Shown in pieces: positions 50,901 to 61,786 of a stretch of 64,000 nucleotides of DNA. Location: contig JBAMDO010000073.1 in assembly GCA_037074765.1 (NCBI GenBank), positions 124,001-188,000 of the forward strand. The letters are read 5' to 3'. The notes beneath the pieces are model-generated. The model ran no database searches. It worked only from the letters and a program-made list of their open reading frames with translations, and was not told the origin of the DNA. The position numbers and the translations under genes are program-made. This DNA is from Mansonella perstans (lineage: Eukaryota; Nematoda; Chromadorea; Rhabditida; Onchocercidae). Positions within the stretch are counted from its first letter, which is position 1. Every line of letters starts with the position of its first letter.

Positions 50901-53900
50901 ACTACTCTTTCAGTAATGAATTACAGTGAAATGAAAATTTGCTAATTTAAACTGTTTAAATTTAATCATTCCACAATTTTTAGCCAACTGTTTATTTTAT
51001 TTCCGAAAGAACAAGGTGCCATATTATCGGGTTAGCTAACGGCCGATAAGGGTCATCAAGATTTCAAATTATCCTCAGTGTGATGGCATTTTGAATGTGG
51101 CATCATCTTGATTGGTCCAATTTAGGACATAATTAACTATAATTTACTGTTGTGCATTAATTGGAAAAACAATCGCTCATAGCTTCCAATGTATGTGTTT
51201 TCGCAAGCTTGCTTAATGATTGAGATGAGGTGAGGTGAAAGAATAATTGCGCAGATGGAAAGTCGCAGAATTAGCTTGTCTGCACGGTATGTATCGGTCT
51301 GTCGACATGCAATATTTGTGTGCTTGCTTTTTTTAAACAAAATCTAATACCTTCTCATTTTTCGAGAATAAAATTACACTGAAAACTGTGTTGAAGTGAG
51401 GGGGTAGCAAGGGGAGAGCATACGGTATTTCATTTCTCGCAATATTTGCAGCTTTGTTCGAATGGAAAAATTTTTATTAACTTGTTGTTTTTTTTCCCGC
51501 ATGGTATGTATCGGTCTGGGAAAAATGTTAAGTTAACAAATTTAAGTTTACTGAGAATAGCATCTGACTATTTTTTATTGAATCAGCAAATTAAAAAATG
51601 TCTTTTCAAAAAAAAATTTTACAATATTAATTTGATAAAATAAGAACAGATAAGCTTCGTACGGAATAAATGAAATATAATCGCCAATTACAGTACTATA
51701 TTTTATATCACAAAGTATTATTATAAGAATCGGTTGATACAAACTCCAGAAAATGAAAGACAATAATTGGGGTAGAAACGCAGTTAAATAGCCTTTACAT
51801 AAAAGTATTCCTTTTTCGGTTCACTATTAGATGCAAATGACCATAATGCTAGTGGTTGATTAATTAGTCCTGAAATGCAAAAGTTGAAAATGAGAGAAAA
51901 AGATAGGAGAACATCGGCTTTTCTGATCTTACATTGACAATGTTGAAAAAAATTGCACTGAAAGTCCGTGAAATCTTAATGTTGTTGATAAGAAAGGTAA
52001 TATTTTTTGGGTCAAAAATTTGTCTGCTAGCACTTTTATCTTATTTTACCGTTTTTTTTTTATTTTGCATTCAAGGAAGTTTTGTCGTTTAACAAAAGAA
52101 ATCTCACCATTTCTGACTTTTGCTTTTAGAGAGGCTAACAGCAAAATAAGATAGTATTTTAATATGTTAATTAAGTGCTGCCTTATTGAACCACAGGTGT
52201 CAGGTTGTGACAAAATTTAATTCCTTTAGAAGAAAAAAAAACTGAATTTTGCACATTTCACACCAGCAAAACACTTTCGTAGTACTATTGTGTAGAACAC
52301 GTGGACGAACCCATTTAATAGATTTATTCTTTAGAAAAAACTATTTTGACTATTCTTCCGAATCAATGGACGACTTGAATCTTTATTGCATGCAAATTGC
52401 AACAGCTGCAATTGGAACAAAAACTGGAATAGACCAATCTTCTTAATAATAGCACATAATGAAAGATTTTTGTTCTTTTTTTAAATTTAAAAAAGGAAAT
52501 AAATTGTCAAATCTTCATTTAATACATACAGCTGTTTGAATAAACAATATATGGAAGCTTTTGAAAATTTTACAAAAAATAACAAATATCTTATAATGTA
52601 AAAATTAATTATCATTTTCAAGTACTGTTTGAAGATGACAAAATGCCATACAAAAATTTGATATTGTAATACTGTGTTATCGCATTATAGAAAGATAATT
52701 ATTATGCATGATTAATGTTTGCGTACTTTTATTTATATATCCCACTAATGTCTATGACTGTACCTCTGCATTTCTTCGTACCGGAAATAATTTTAGAATT
52801 TCAAATTTCTTGATGTTATTTGATAAGAACGGAAACAAACTGATTTATTTATTTCCTGTCCTATAATAATCCTTTTCATCCGTGTTTCAATATTCCTAAG
52901 GAAATTAAGAAAAAGAAAAAAAAACGAAAAAAGCAGGTGCACTAACAGAGGTGAAAAAGTGTTGTAACAAAAAGAAATATCCAGTCACAGCTGCTGTCAC
53001 TGATGGTGCGGTTTCATGTACCATTCATTGAAAGTCTTTTTGTCAGGAAGTGAACAAGTTGTCAGGATGAATTAAATTTCCGAATGACGAAATTGCTTTG
53101 AATGATGAAACTATTTAAAACTAAAGGTTCCACTTGTATAATCATCCACTAGACCATATACTACGTTAATTCTATGACAATGTAGCCAATTTAAAAATGA
53201 TCAGAGTTATTTGTTTTCTATAAAACTTCCAAAAACGAAATCAAAAATTTATTTCGGGAAAAATTCTGATTCAATTAAGAATTGAACAGAAAAGAAATGG
53301 ATTTGAGAATTCTTTCCTCTTCAATAACAATCGCTGAAGAAATGTGCGATATAATTAAAAAAGCTAATTCATAAAATATTTCATAAAATATTTTTTTTTT
53401 TAAATTGTAACAATTACTTTTTCAAGAAGTTTTGAAAAGTATTTTCATTTATAATTTGCAAAAAAATTTTATCAATTTTTTGATCATATTTTATGAAAGA
53501 AAACAAAGATATTATCATTTTTGAAATAATTTTCAGAAATTAAATTTCTCACATTTATCTTCTTTCTCCCAATTTAAAGAAAAAATTTAACGAGCTAAGG
53601 TCTTCAAATTTTTGCGAGCAATTAATTATATATTTTTATTTTTCATTAGCAATGGATAATAATTCCTTTGTCGGTTCCTATTTTTGCACAGTTTTTCTCT
53701 ATCTAACTCATTAATTTTACCATTGATATGATTCAGGTGGTTATTGCCATAAATTTATTCGCACCAAAAATCCTAGCTATCATTGCTTAATCTACATTGA
53801 TTTTTTTTAAGAATCTGTTGTATTAATTAGCCGAGCTAATTTTTGTAATATTATCTTGGATAGTTATGTTTTTGAAACAGCCAAAGAGTTAAGGTAGATA

Positions 53901-56900
53901 GTAATCTGATAGAGATTAGACTCTAATAAATGTAAGTAATATGCTGTTTCCGAATCAAGAGCCAAAATGTTAAATGATTCGGTAAACGAAGTGTAGAGTA
54001 ACTAAGCAGAAATTGGACACCTGCCCTGAATACACCAAATTACCGGGCAATAATTGCCGGTACATTTACTTTCTTCTAATGTAAATCAATTACGTCATCA
54101 CTAACAATGTTATGGTTTGCATTATTTATTAATTCATGTTACGTATAGAACAAAAAAACAATAAGGAAGCAAGAAATTGGCTTAATTAATACAAGTTGAA
54201 AAAGTTTCAAAAAGGAACATGCTAGTGAAAAGCATTCCTGCTGTTTAGGATTTAAAAAATTATCAAAATTTTAATTAAATTAACTTACTCAAGAGATTGT
54301 TCAGACTTTAGTTTTTCTTAATTCTTAATAAAAGTTTATTTTTTTTTTGGCTTGAATGAATTTCTGAATGAATTCTTATATGACTTAAGCAATTCATCAA
54401 AATAATTGATGCAAATGTAGCTACGAATAAAAAATGAACACCAAAAATTTTAATTAAAATTCATAAATCATAAATGGCTTGGATTGGCGGAATGATTAGT
54501 AGAAGAGAAATTTATTTCTTAGTGCCTATTGAAATGATTGAATTAAGTAGTCAATGTTATTTCCTTGTTTACTTATTTGTTCCATTCTTGTCATTTCTTT
54601 CTTCAATGATCAATTATTTCATCGAGAGATCAATTAATTTCATTTGCAGTTGAAAATATTTTCATTTTGACTAAATATTATTAGCGAAAATGATAGTCTA
54701 GAGTGAAACATTGATATTATAATCAATAGAATTACAATGAAAATCAAGAACGAAAGGAAAGTTCATATAGGTTTTAACATCAATTTATCACTCTTCGTCC
54801 TTTTGAAATCCACTTGAAAATTTTTCTCACTAATTTAATGAATTTTCTGCATGGAACTCATGATAAATCATCCTTGTTTGTTTTTGTTTCATAAATATAT
54901 CTTATCTGGTGACCATAGTAGAAGTGATAAGTGTTAAGAAGTAGAAAGAAGAATGGCAGCATAAAAATAATGTTATCAATTCATATTTAATTCTTGCAAC
55001 TTAAAAAACTTTTTATTTCCTTTTTAGAATGTCTCGCTTCTGGTTGAGATGCGACATGAACCCAACAAAGCAATTATGTTTCGCTCTGAGAATTTTCTTC
55101 AGTTATCACCATCCAACAACATACTGCGTATTGCTGAGGTAAGCTTGCATAATATTAAATTTAATTTTAATTATCTTTCAAAGCTTAAGCAATTCTTTGT
55201 GAGATTGAAATGAAATGTCTGCATATATTTAAGTATATCCTATGCATTGTGTTTAAAATATTTCACAAAAATATGAAATCGTTAGTATATTTTCAAAATT
55301 AAAAGGAAATATAAAATCATGACTAGTAATTTTTGTAAAAGCATTGAAATTGATAGAAATTTTAAAAATCCATTAAGGCTAAAATGAATTTTGTAGGAGA
55401 AAAGTGACTCGAAAATAGAATACGATGTTAAGGTGGAATGTGGCAAAAATTACTATGGGCCGGAGTGTGCTATCTTCTGCAATCCAAACATTGGAAGGTT
55501 AACTACTCATTGTTTCAATGAGGAACTGAATAAATTTCAGCAATTGTCATATGGCCCATTTGTCCCAAAGCTTATTGGTTTTTTATAAACTTTCAACTTC
55601 AAATTTTTTTGTCCTTCAAATTTGTTCATTTCGACTATTAATTCATTTTTTTAAATTGCAGTTTTCATTTCAAATGTTCACCAGATGGACGACGATTATG
55701 CGAAGATGGTTGGAGCGGAAAAAATTGTGATGACCCAATTTGTGCCAATGGATGTGTCAACGGATTTTGTGTTTTGCCGGGAATATGCAAGTATGAATAA
55801 TTTTATGAAATTAATGTGATTTTCAATTTAGTTAACCAAATTAGCGATGCATTTTTCAAATATCTTAAGTAGTCATTATGCAAAAATAGTATCAAATTGC
55901 AATACTGCATTAGGATCTCATTGATTAATTTGTTCCAGTTAATTAATTGTAAACAATTGTTGCTTTTTGAATGTTATCTAAAAAAATTAATCTGTAAGAT
56001 GTCGTAATGGATGGCAAGGTAACAGTTGCGATCGTTGTAAGCCACAGGATGGTTGTAAACATGGTTATTGTATCAAACCTAATGAATGTATTTGCGAGAA
56101 AAATTGGGGTGGAACGTATTGTGACAGGTGAATTTCGATTGAATTTCGATCTTCCTACTTTGTTATTAAACTTGTCATTTGCTTGAAATCTAATAAAATT
56201 GAATAATTTTTTGAAAGAACTTTTTATGGATAAATAAATTTTTATATTATGAATTTCAGAGATTTAGACTACTGCTTTCATAATTCTCCATGTTTAAATG
56301 GCGGAAAATGCTCAAGTGGCGGACTACAGAACTATTACTATTGCAATTGCACAAATGGTTTCAGTGGACAAAACTGTGAAATTAAGGTTGTTTCAGAAGA
56401 TTATTAATAGTTGTAAATGTAAGAAACTGATTTAATTGAATTATAATTGTGTTAAATGCAGATATTTGCTAAAACGTGCAGTGAAACAATTTTGGGAATG
56501 GAAAATAATTATGACAGACAGAATTCCGAGAAATTATTTTTGCAATGAAGCATGATTTACAGGTAGATCCTTGTGAAAAAGTAAACTGTGGTATATATGG
56601 TCGATGCAGAGCTTCCGGAAATAATTATCTATGTGATTGCGATGCGTCTCACCGCGGTGATCGATGTCAGTATCGTGTTGATCAAATTAATCCAAGAGAT
56701 GGTATGTGATACGTTCCTGAATCTCATTCAATTCTTACGATGTTCAGTGTTTCATAGGTTCTGTATACACATTTACTGATTGAAAGTGAAAGCTCGAATT
56801 TTTAAATTTATGCTAGAACTAATCACCTCTTTTCTAGTTTAATAATTAAAGTGATTTAAAGCAAAATTACATTACAGCCAGACATAAACCGCTTATAAAA

Positions 56901-59493
56901 GTAATTATTACAAATTCCGGAAATGACCACTAGATTTTGAAAATTCAAATATATTAGATGTAATAAAAAGGAAAAATTTCACATATTGCAGTTCATTTTC
57001 AACGTTTATTTCAATCAGAAAATTGCAAATTATCGAATTCTGAATATTTGCCAACCGGATTTAGCTGGATTACGGTTGATTGTAGACACTGTATCTGTCA
57101 AAAGGTCAATTTTCATATATGGTCATTGTGTTTTTCATTTCTTTCTTTGCAAATTTATGTGAATTGTTCAGGAATTTCTCGGATTTTAGTAATCTCGAAA
57201 TATTTTAGGGTGATATAATTTGTACAGAGAAGAAGTGCGAATCACGTGATTGTTCGCATAATGATTCCAATTTAGAAAACTCTCTTATATGTCCGAAAGA
57301 CCAGGCATGTTTCTGAAGTAATATTGCTCATTGCTAAAAAAAGCTAATTAGTAATCAACATTAATCACATATTGCGATGCGACTGGAATAGAATGCAATG
57401 TGTAACTTCGGAAGAAGTTTTCCTTTTTGCTTTCAGCACTGTGTCATTGTCACAGAAGATGAGTGTCTGAAAGGGAAATGCAAATATCCACATGGAAGAT
57501 GTCTTTCTTGGCTACAAATAAATAGCGAAACAGCTCGGCGCACTTGTCGTGAAAGTTTGAATGTTGGTGAGCGAAATATTCCAGGATGCGCAAGAATGTA
57601 TCTCGAATTTGACATCAATAATTTGTTACCGGTAATTTGGACTGTAGTTTTTCAACGAATTTTTGAAGTAACAAAAGATGTTGCAAAAACAGTGCTACTC
57701 ATAATACTAATTGTCGTTTGACGAAAACAAATATTTAGCTTCTACACCTATTAAAAGTTTTTTCCTTCTTCCGATTCAATTCTCATTTTACATTCTTAGA
57801 TTTGAATTTGATGAGGAATTTAATCAAGAAAAAAAGACGGATAAACCGCTGTGGTGGTTATTTAAAATTTTTCCCTTCCAAATTTTCGAATTTTTACAGG
57901 ACACAACATTAGGCGACGTTTGCTTTCATCTGCTATTAGATGTTCACACTGCAAATATTACACATGTTGGCTTCGATTGCAAATTGATATTGGCTGATGT
58001 TGTGCAAGTGGATATTGTGAGTGTTTGATTTTACACTTATTAAATGCTGTTTAAAATCACTTATGTCATGAATCGCTCATCATAAATCATGCAATTATCT
58101 TAAAAATAATTTCCAGTCCCTGAGGCTCTGTGCATATATATTTGATGAATAACTGTTCTAGTTAGGTCATTCAGATAGATGATCAGTTATGAATGGAAGA
58201 TGAAGTAGTTGCTGAGAGTTTTCGCGCATAAAACGTCACAGTAATTATTTAAGGATTAATCGAAAATCAATTTAATTATTTCCTATTTTAATTTCTTTTT
58301 TCGTAATTGTTTATATCTACTTAGACCTCACTACAATTTCTAACGGATGTTATGATGATAAAAGATTCCCTAAAGAATCGGATTCGCAGTCATTTAACAG
58401 CTAGTCAAATACTTGCCGCAGTTGTCCAGATTATTGATAACGACAGTGAGCACTTCAAGCTTAATTCCATTTCAAAACTTCGAGATTCTGGTTTGTGTTT
58501 ACTGATGCATGAAATATATTTGTATAAATAACAAATTTCGTTTTCGTTCGTTCTAAAAACAGATTCAGAAGCGAAATTTAGAATCAGATTCAAAAGTAAA
58601 TTTGGATGTTGGCAAGATTTATTTAAAATTCGCTGGCATGGTTGTCAATTCATTTTACTTTTCACTATATCTATGTAAACTTACTTTTTAATGATTTTTT
58701 CGAACAAAATTAACTTTGGATATTCTAACTTATTATTTCAGCATTATTATCGACAGCAGATTTTACACCATTTACAACGAAACAAATGCTTATCGTAATT
58801 ATTTGCCTGATGTTGCTGATAATTCTTATCCTTCTAAACATTTCTATCATGAAAAATCCCAATCTATGTGTTTGGAAACATTCTGCGAATTCGCGGAGCA
58901 AAAACAATCTTCTGGAATTGCAATCAAAACAACCTACTCAAATTTATACTATGCAAGCACTAATTAAATCTGAAGAAAAGAAACCGAACAGATCATCAGA
59001 TGATGTCATACATGACACATTTGAGAAGCCATCCTTAAGCGAATTGAGACGTAACGTTTTTTCATTGTGTAAGAATTTTAATTAATACAAAAATGATTCG
59101 TTGTATCAGTGTCGTATTACAGCAAATTAACGAATGTGATTTCCTGTCCGTAACAAAGATGCATATATTTGTTTTCAGATATATTTACGAATTTCGAATC
59201 CAGTGAAAAATCTGCCAAAAAATTCTTAATTATATGAAAAATGAACACTCCGCAATTCTTCAGGGTATTGTTCCGCAGCCGAATCTCTCGATTCTGGAAT
59301 TTTTGATCGTGAACTGGAAGAAAATGAACATAATATAAGGATCCTCGAACAGCGACGAATGAAATCGAAATTACGAATTTTACACGAGCCACAATTTCAT
59401 AAGTCGATTTTAAATTCAATACCATTGCAATTAACCGGTAATAATGTGCAATTAAATGTTTCGAAAAGTTACCAGTTGGAAAATATTGTGTGA
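44980..59493 (+). CDS. JAG1-like: Serrate/Jagged-type Notch ligand, complete
   Basis: Type I membrane ligand for Notch/LIN-12 receptors. Sixteen exons in phase: 44980-45036, 48087-48180, 48482-48660, 55028-55138, 55397-55497, 55662-55790, 55999-56127, 56260-56386, 56563-56701, 56992-57104, 57209-57304, 57437-57631, 57900-58016, 58325-58445, 58742-59068, 59279-59493 (TGA); 749 aa. Signal peptide [24 protein letters not shown]2 domain about 20-145 ([24 protein letters not shown]). DSL domain Cys162-Cys203 ([21 protein letters not shown]). EGF1-2 in DOS form (208-266; [20 protein letters not shown]). EGF3 (272-307), EGF4 (313-345). Cys-rich VWC-like and Jagged-type juxtamembrane region about 366-565 ([28 protein letters not shown]). 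TM about 585-604. Cytoplasmic tail about 145 aa ending QLENIV. Only four EGFs against 14-16 in fly and vertebrate orthologues. Introns 1 and 3 are long (3.0 and 6.4 kb). The intron at 57305 has a GC donor. Confidence 0.9.
45037..48086. other. Intron 1 of the Jagged-like gene
   Basis: 3.05 kb, AT-rich, no coding exon recognised. Frames such as 45868-46128 and 46221-46508 are Phe/Ile/Ser-rich and unsupported. Confidence 0.55.
48832..49373 (-). CDS. Probable nested antisense membrane-protein gene
   Basis: Two adjoining minus-strand frames overlap by ATGA. A short intron (donor GTTTGG at 49150, acceptor TTACAG ending 49092, 59 bp) joins 49373-49151 to 49091-48832 in phase, giving 160 aa. The product starts [18 protein letters not shown] and has one [22 protein letters not shown], that exists only in the spliced version. 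A Cys-rich C-terminal part follows ([44 protein letters not shown]). Alternatively these are two overlapping frames or a decayed gene. No family recognised. It lies on the opposite strand inside an intron of the Notch-ligand gene, 170 bp from its third exon. Confidence 0.45.
50688..50885 (+). pseudogene. Coding-like island, possible gene remnant
   Basis: [20 protein letters not shown], then [20 protein letters not shown], has charge and helix periodicity unlike the surrounding intron. Upstream in the same frame is MTAR, then TGA, then VVV, running into the frame. This suggests either a gene starting at the second Met or a retrocopy with a nonsense codon. No family recognised and no firm splice partner. 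Confidence 0.25.
51024..51049. repeat. Palindromic element in intron 3
   Basis: TTATCGG ... CCGATAA with an inner TTAGCTAA palindrome, able to form a hairpin. Confidence 0.7.
51286..51518. repeat. Direct repeat GGTATGTATCGGTCTG
   Basis: The exact 16-mer occurs at 51286-51301 and 51503-51518, 217 bp apart. Confidence 0.75.
52267..52446 (+). CDS. Coding-like terminal exon, unknown
   Basis: After CACACCAG (a possible 3' splice site) an open frame reads [59 protein letters not shown] and then TAA. Its composition is protein-like and differs from neighbouring intron frames. It could be the last exon of a gene nested in intron 3, perhaps with 50688-50885, but no in-phase joining donor was established. 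It may instead be a decayed copy. Confidence 0.3.
   Translation, partial: QNTFVVLLCRTRGRTHLIDLFFRKNYFDYSSESMDDLNLYCMQIATAAIGTKTGIDQSS
54041..54062. repeat. 22-bp near-perfect palindrome
   Basis: TACCGGGCAAT-AATTGCCGGTA, with one unpaired G, GC-richer than its surroundings, in intron 3 of the Jagged-like gene about 1 kb before exon 4. Confidence 0.75.
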
Positions 59494-59603
59494 GCAATCG
59501 TTTTTTTTCAGATATATTATGTAAATACATGAGTATAATAATCACGATTTGCCTCGGTTCGTCTGTTTTATTAATTAGATCAATTTTTGTTTTACACTTT
59601 CCG

Positions 59604-59701
59604 CATATCTGGCCATCAATTGCAACTTTGACATATCTGGCCATCAATTAGACCAATTTTTGTCTTACTCTTCACTCTTCTCGCATATCTGGCCATCAAT
59701 T
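59604..59701. repeat. Three copies of CATATCTGGCCATCAATT
   Basis: Exact 18-mers at 59604-59621, 59632-59649 and 59684-59701. The first and third are also flanked identically (GC before, GCAA after), and TAGACCAATTTTTGT-like segments recur between them. They lie 110-210 bases after the Jagged-like stop codon, probably in its 3' UTR. Confidence 0.9.
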
Positions 59702-61511
59702 GCAATTCCTATTTTCGCCGGTATGGCAAGTTTGTGTCTTAAGTTGTCTTTGATGACGAATTTTTGCAAGCTTAAAAGCGGTAAAGTTAAATGTTGCCCT
59801 CATGAGGCATAAATTATCAAAATACTTGTTGAAAATACAGATTTTAAACAGTGATAAAGCAGAATTGTTCGAATTTATCATTTAACTTATAATGATACTA
59901 TCAACTGTGTATTTTACTGTTACCACTTTGTGACTATTATGTTTGATTTATAATAAATATTTCTTTGTGTTTCCTAACTAGAAATTTCTCACAATTTACT
60001 TTTAAGCATTCAGATCTAAATTTTAAAGAGTGGCTTTAAATTTCAAATTTTTGTTCCATAGAGAAATCTTTAGTTATTTTACTCGAAAGCATCCAATCAA
60101 ATTTGTAATATTCAATTCACGTAGAAGATTTTTAAAAAAAACTACCAGTTAAAATTTTAAGAAAATTGAAATTTCGACTTAAGCATAAGTCAAATTACTT
60201 TAAAGAATTCAATCTTTTTATTGCTCTAGTAGTTAGTTATTTTACTTTCTACTCCATTTGCCAGCTTTTCCTACGTCTTTGCACATAATTATATTTGTTG
60301 ATAATTATACCATTGACAATGCAATGATCACATTTGATCAGAAAAATAAATCACATGCGAAACGAAAATAATGTAAAAATGAAATCAATCGATCAGGAAT
60401 TTATCATGATTTCAAAAATTAACAGCGTCAGAGTAATTCAGGAATATTTCATTGAATTTCAAAGCAATCCTTTTCGTTAATATGCGAATATTTTGACCAT
60501 ACAGTATTTGAAGTCATATTTTCAAATTACTGTTTACGATTTTCTCTTGTTTTTTCTTTTGTTTATTTCCATGTTAATTTAATATTTCGCTTATAATAAT
60601 AATTTATTATTTTGCTGATTTGTATTTGACAAATTAAACATTGCTGATTGAAATTCTTGCACAAGCTTAAGTGGGATCCATTGATGGTGCAGAAGTCTAT
60701 TTCAAATCTGTTCCTATTTTTAAAATAATATCGAAATATGAATCTGCTCAAGTTATTATTGATTTGCTGTATCATTTCACGTACTGTTCTAATCTTCATA
60801 TCATTTTTTAAAGAACTGTCATATTAATTCTTCTGTTTGATGAAATTACTTCATAGTGAAATGTTACTGCAAATAATCGTGGAACAATAAGCACGAGAAA
60901 GACACTCTGCAGTACGTTAAACAGCGGAAAGGCTCATTTAGTTTATGCTGGCAATTTTTGCTGCATTTACCGAACACTAGGAGTGTATGCTTGAAATCTT
61001 AGCAGGTGAAGTCTTGTGAAGTCTTGTCCAACAAAAACTTAAAACTTTGAAACTGAAAATTATTTCAAAGCTTCAAAAATTAATTAATCCAAACTGAGAA
61101 AGTGAATTTAAGAAATTCACAGATATTGTCGAGAAAAAATCTAAGAATTAATCAAATAATTGAAATGTTCATATAACTTGTTTCGCCCATACCCATTTTA
61201 TTCACTTTCATTCTTTCATTGTGTCCTACATTAAGATTTCAAAAGGAAAAAAAGGAAAAACTGATGGATCTGGAGTGGAACTGACTGATTTTTATTTGAC
61301 CGTAAATTTTAAGTAAAAACACTAAAATTTTGATGATTGTCATTTAAATGACACTTTTTGATAATCCACTCTGTTTCGAAAAAAAAAATTTTCCACTGTA
61401 TTTAAATGTGAAATTAATCTCTCTTAAGTTTCTGGTCAGAAATGTCTCCATTGGTGTTTCAAAAGAGATAAATTCTTTCGGTTTTTCTTACTTTCAAGAT
61501 TTCACATTTCG

Positions 61512-61592
61512 CTTTCAATATAACCGATACTTTTTGATCACTTCCAATATAACCAATACTTTTTGAGCAATTTCAATATAACCGATACATTT
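61512..61592. repeat. 33-bp tandem repeat, about 2.5 copies
   Basis: Copies of TTTCAATATAACCGATACTT with tails TTTGATCAC / TTTGAGCAA, about 200 bp upstream of the Cys-repeat gene start. Confidence 0.85.
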
Positions 61593-61786
61593 TCTAAAAT
61601 CTTAGAAGTCAGAGTTATATTGTGTTACATTTATCCTCTAGTCGTCGTAGGAAACGACATTGTAAAAGACATGATCGAAACAGTTCTGCGCACTGACCAG
61701 CTAACCATTTGTAAAGCAATTCACTCAAATATTTTTACAAAAATTTACAGTTTGATTATTTGGTTATTTTGCGCATAAAATTTGAA

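Larger units (their letters stand above)
48661..55027. other. Intron 3 of the Jagged-like gene
   Basis: 6.4 kb between the third and fourth coding exons, inside the MNNL domain. It contains a probable antisense gene (48832-49373), two coding-like islands on the plus strand (50688-50885, 52267-52446) and several palindromic elements. Confidence 0.6.
59494..61786. other. 3' flank of Jagged-like gene and upstream region of the Cys-repeat gene
   Basis: 2.3 kb with no supported gene. The first part is presumably 3' UTR and holds three copies of an 18-mer. An AATAAA at about 59953 could serve polyadenylation. A 33-bp tandem repeat precedes the next gene. Confidence 0.55.

Noticed and set aside
57433..57618. 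61-codon minus-strand frame
   Set aside because: Antisense shadow of the Jagged-like exon 57437-57631.
58716..58967. 83-codon plus-strand frame
   Set aside because: Shadow of the TM/tail exon 58742-59068 in another frame.
59117..59647. 176-codon minus-strand frame, the longest in the window
   Set aside because: It is antisense to the last coding exon of the Jagged-like gene (59279-59493), which has a good acceptor, correct phase and a sensible tail. The antisense peptide matches nothing and runs into the 3' repeats.
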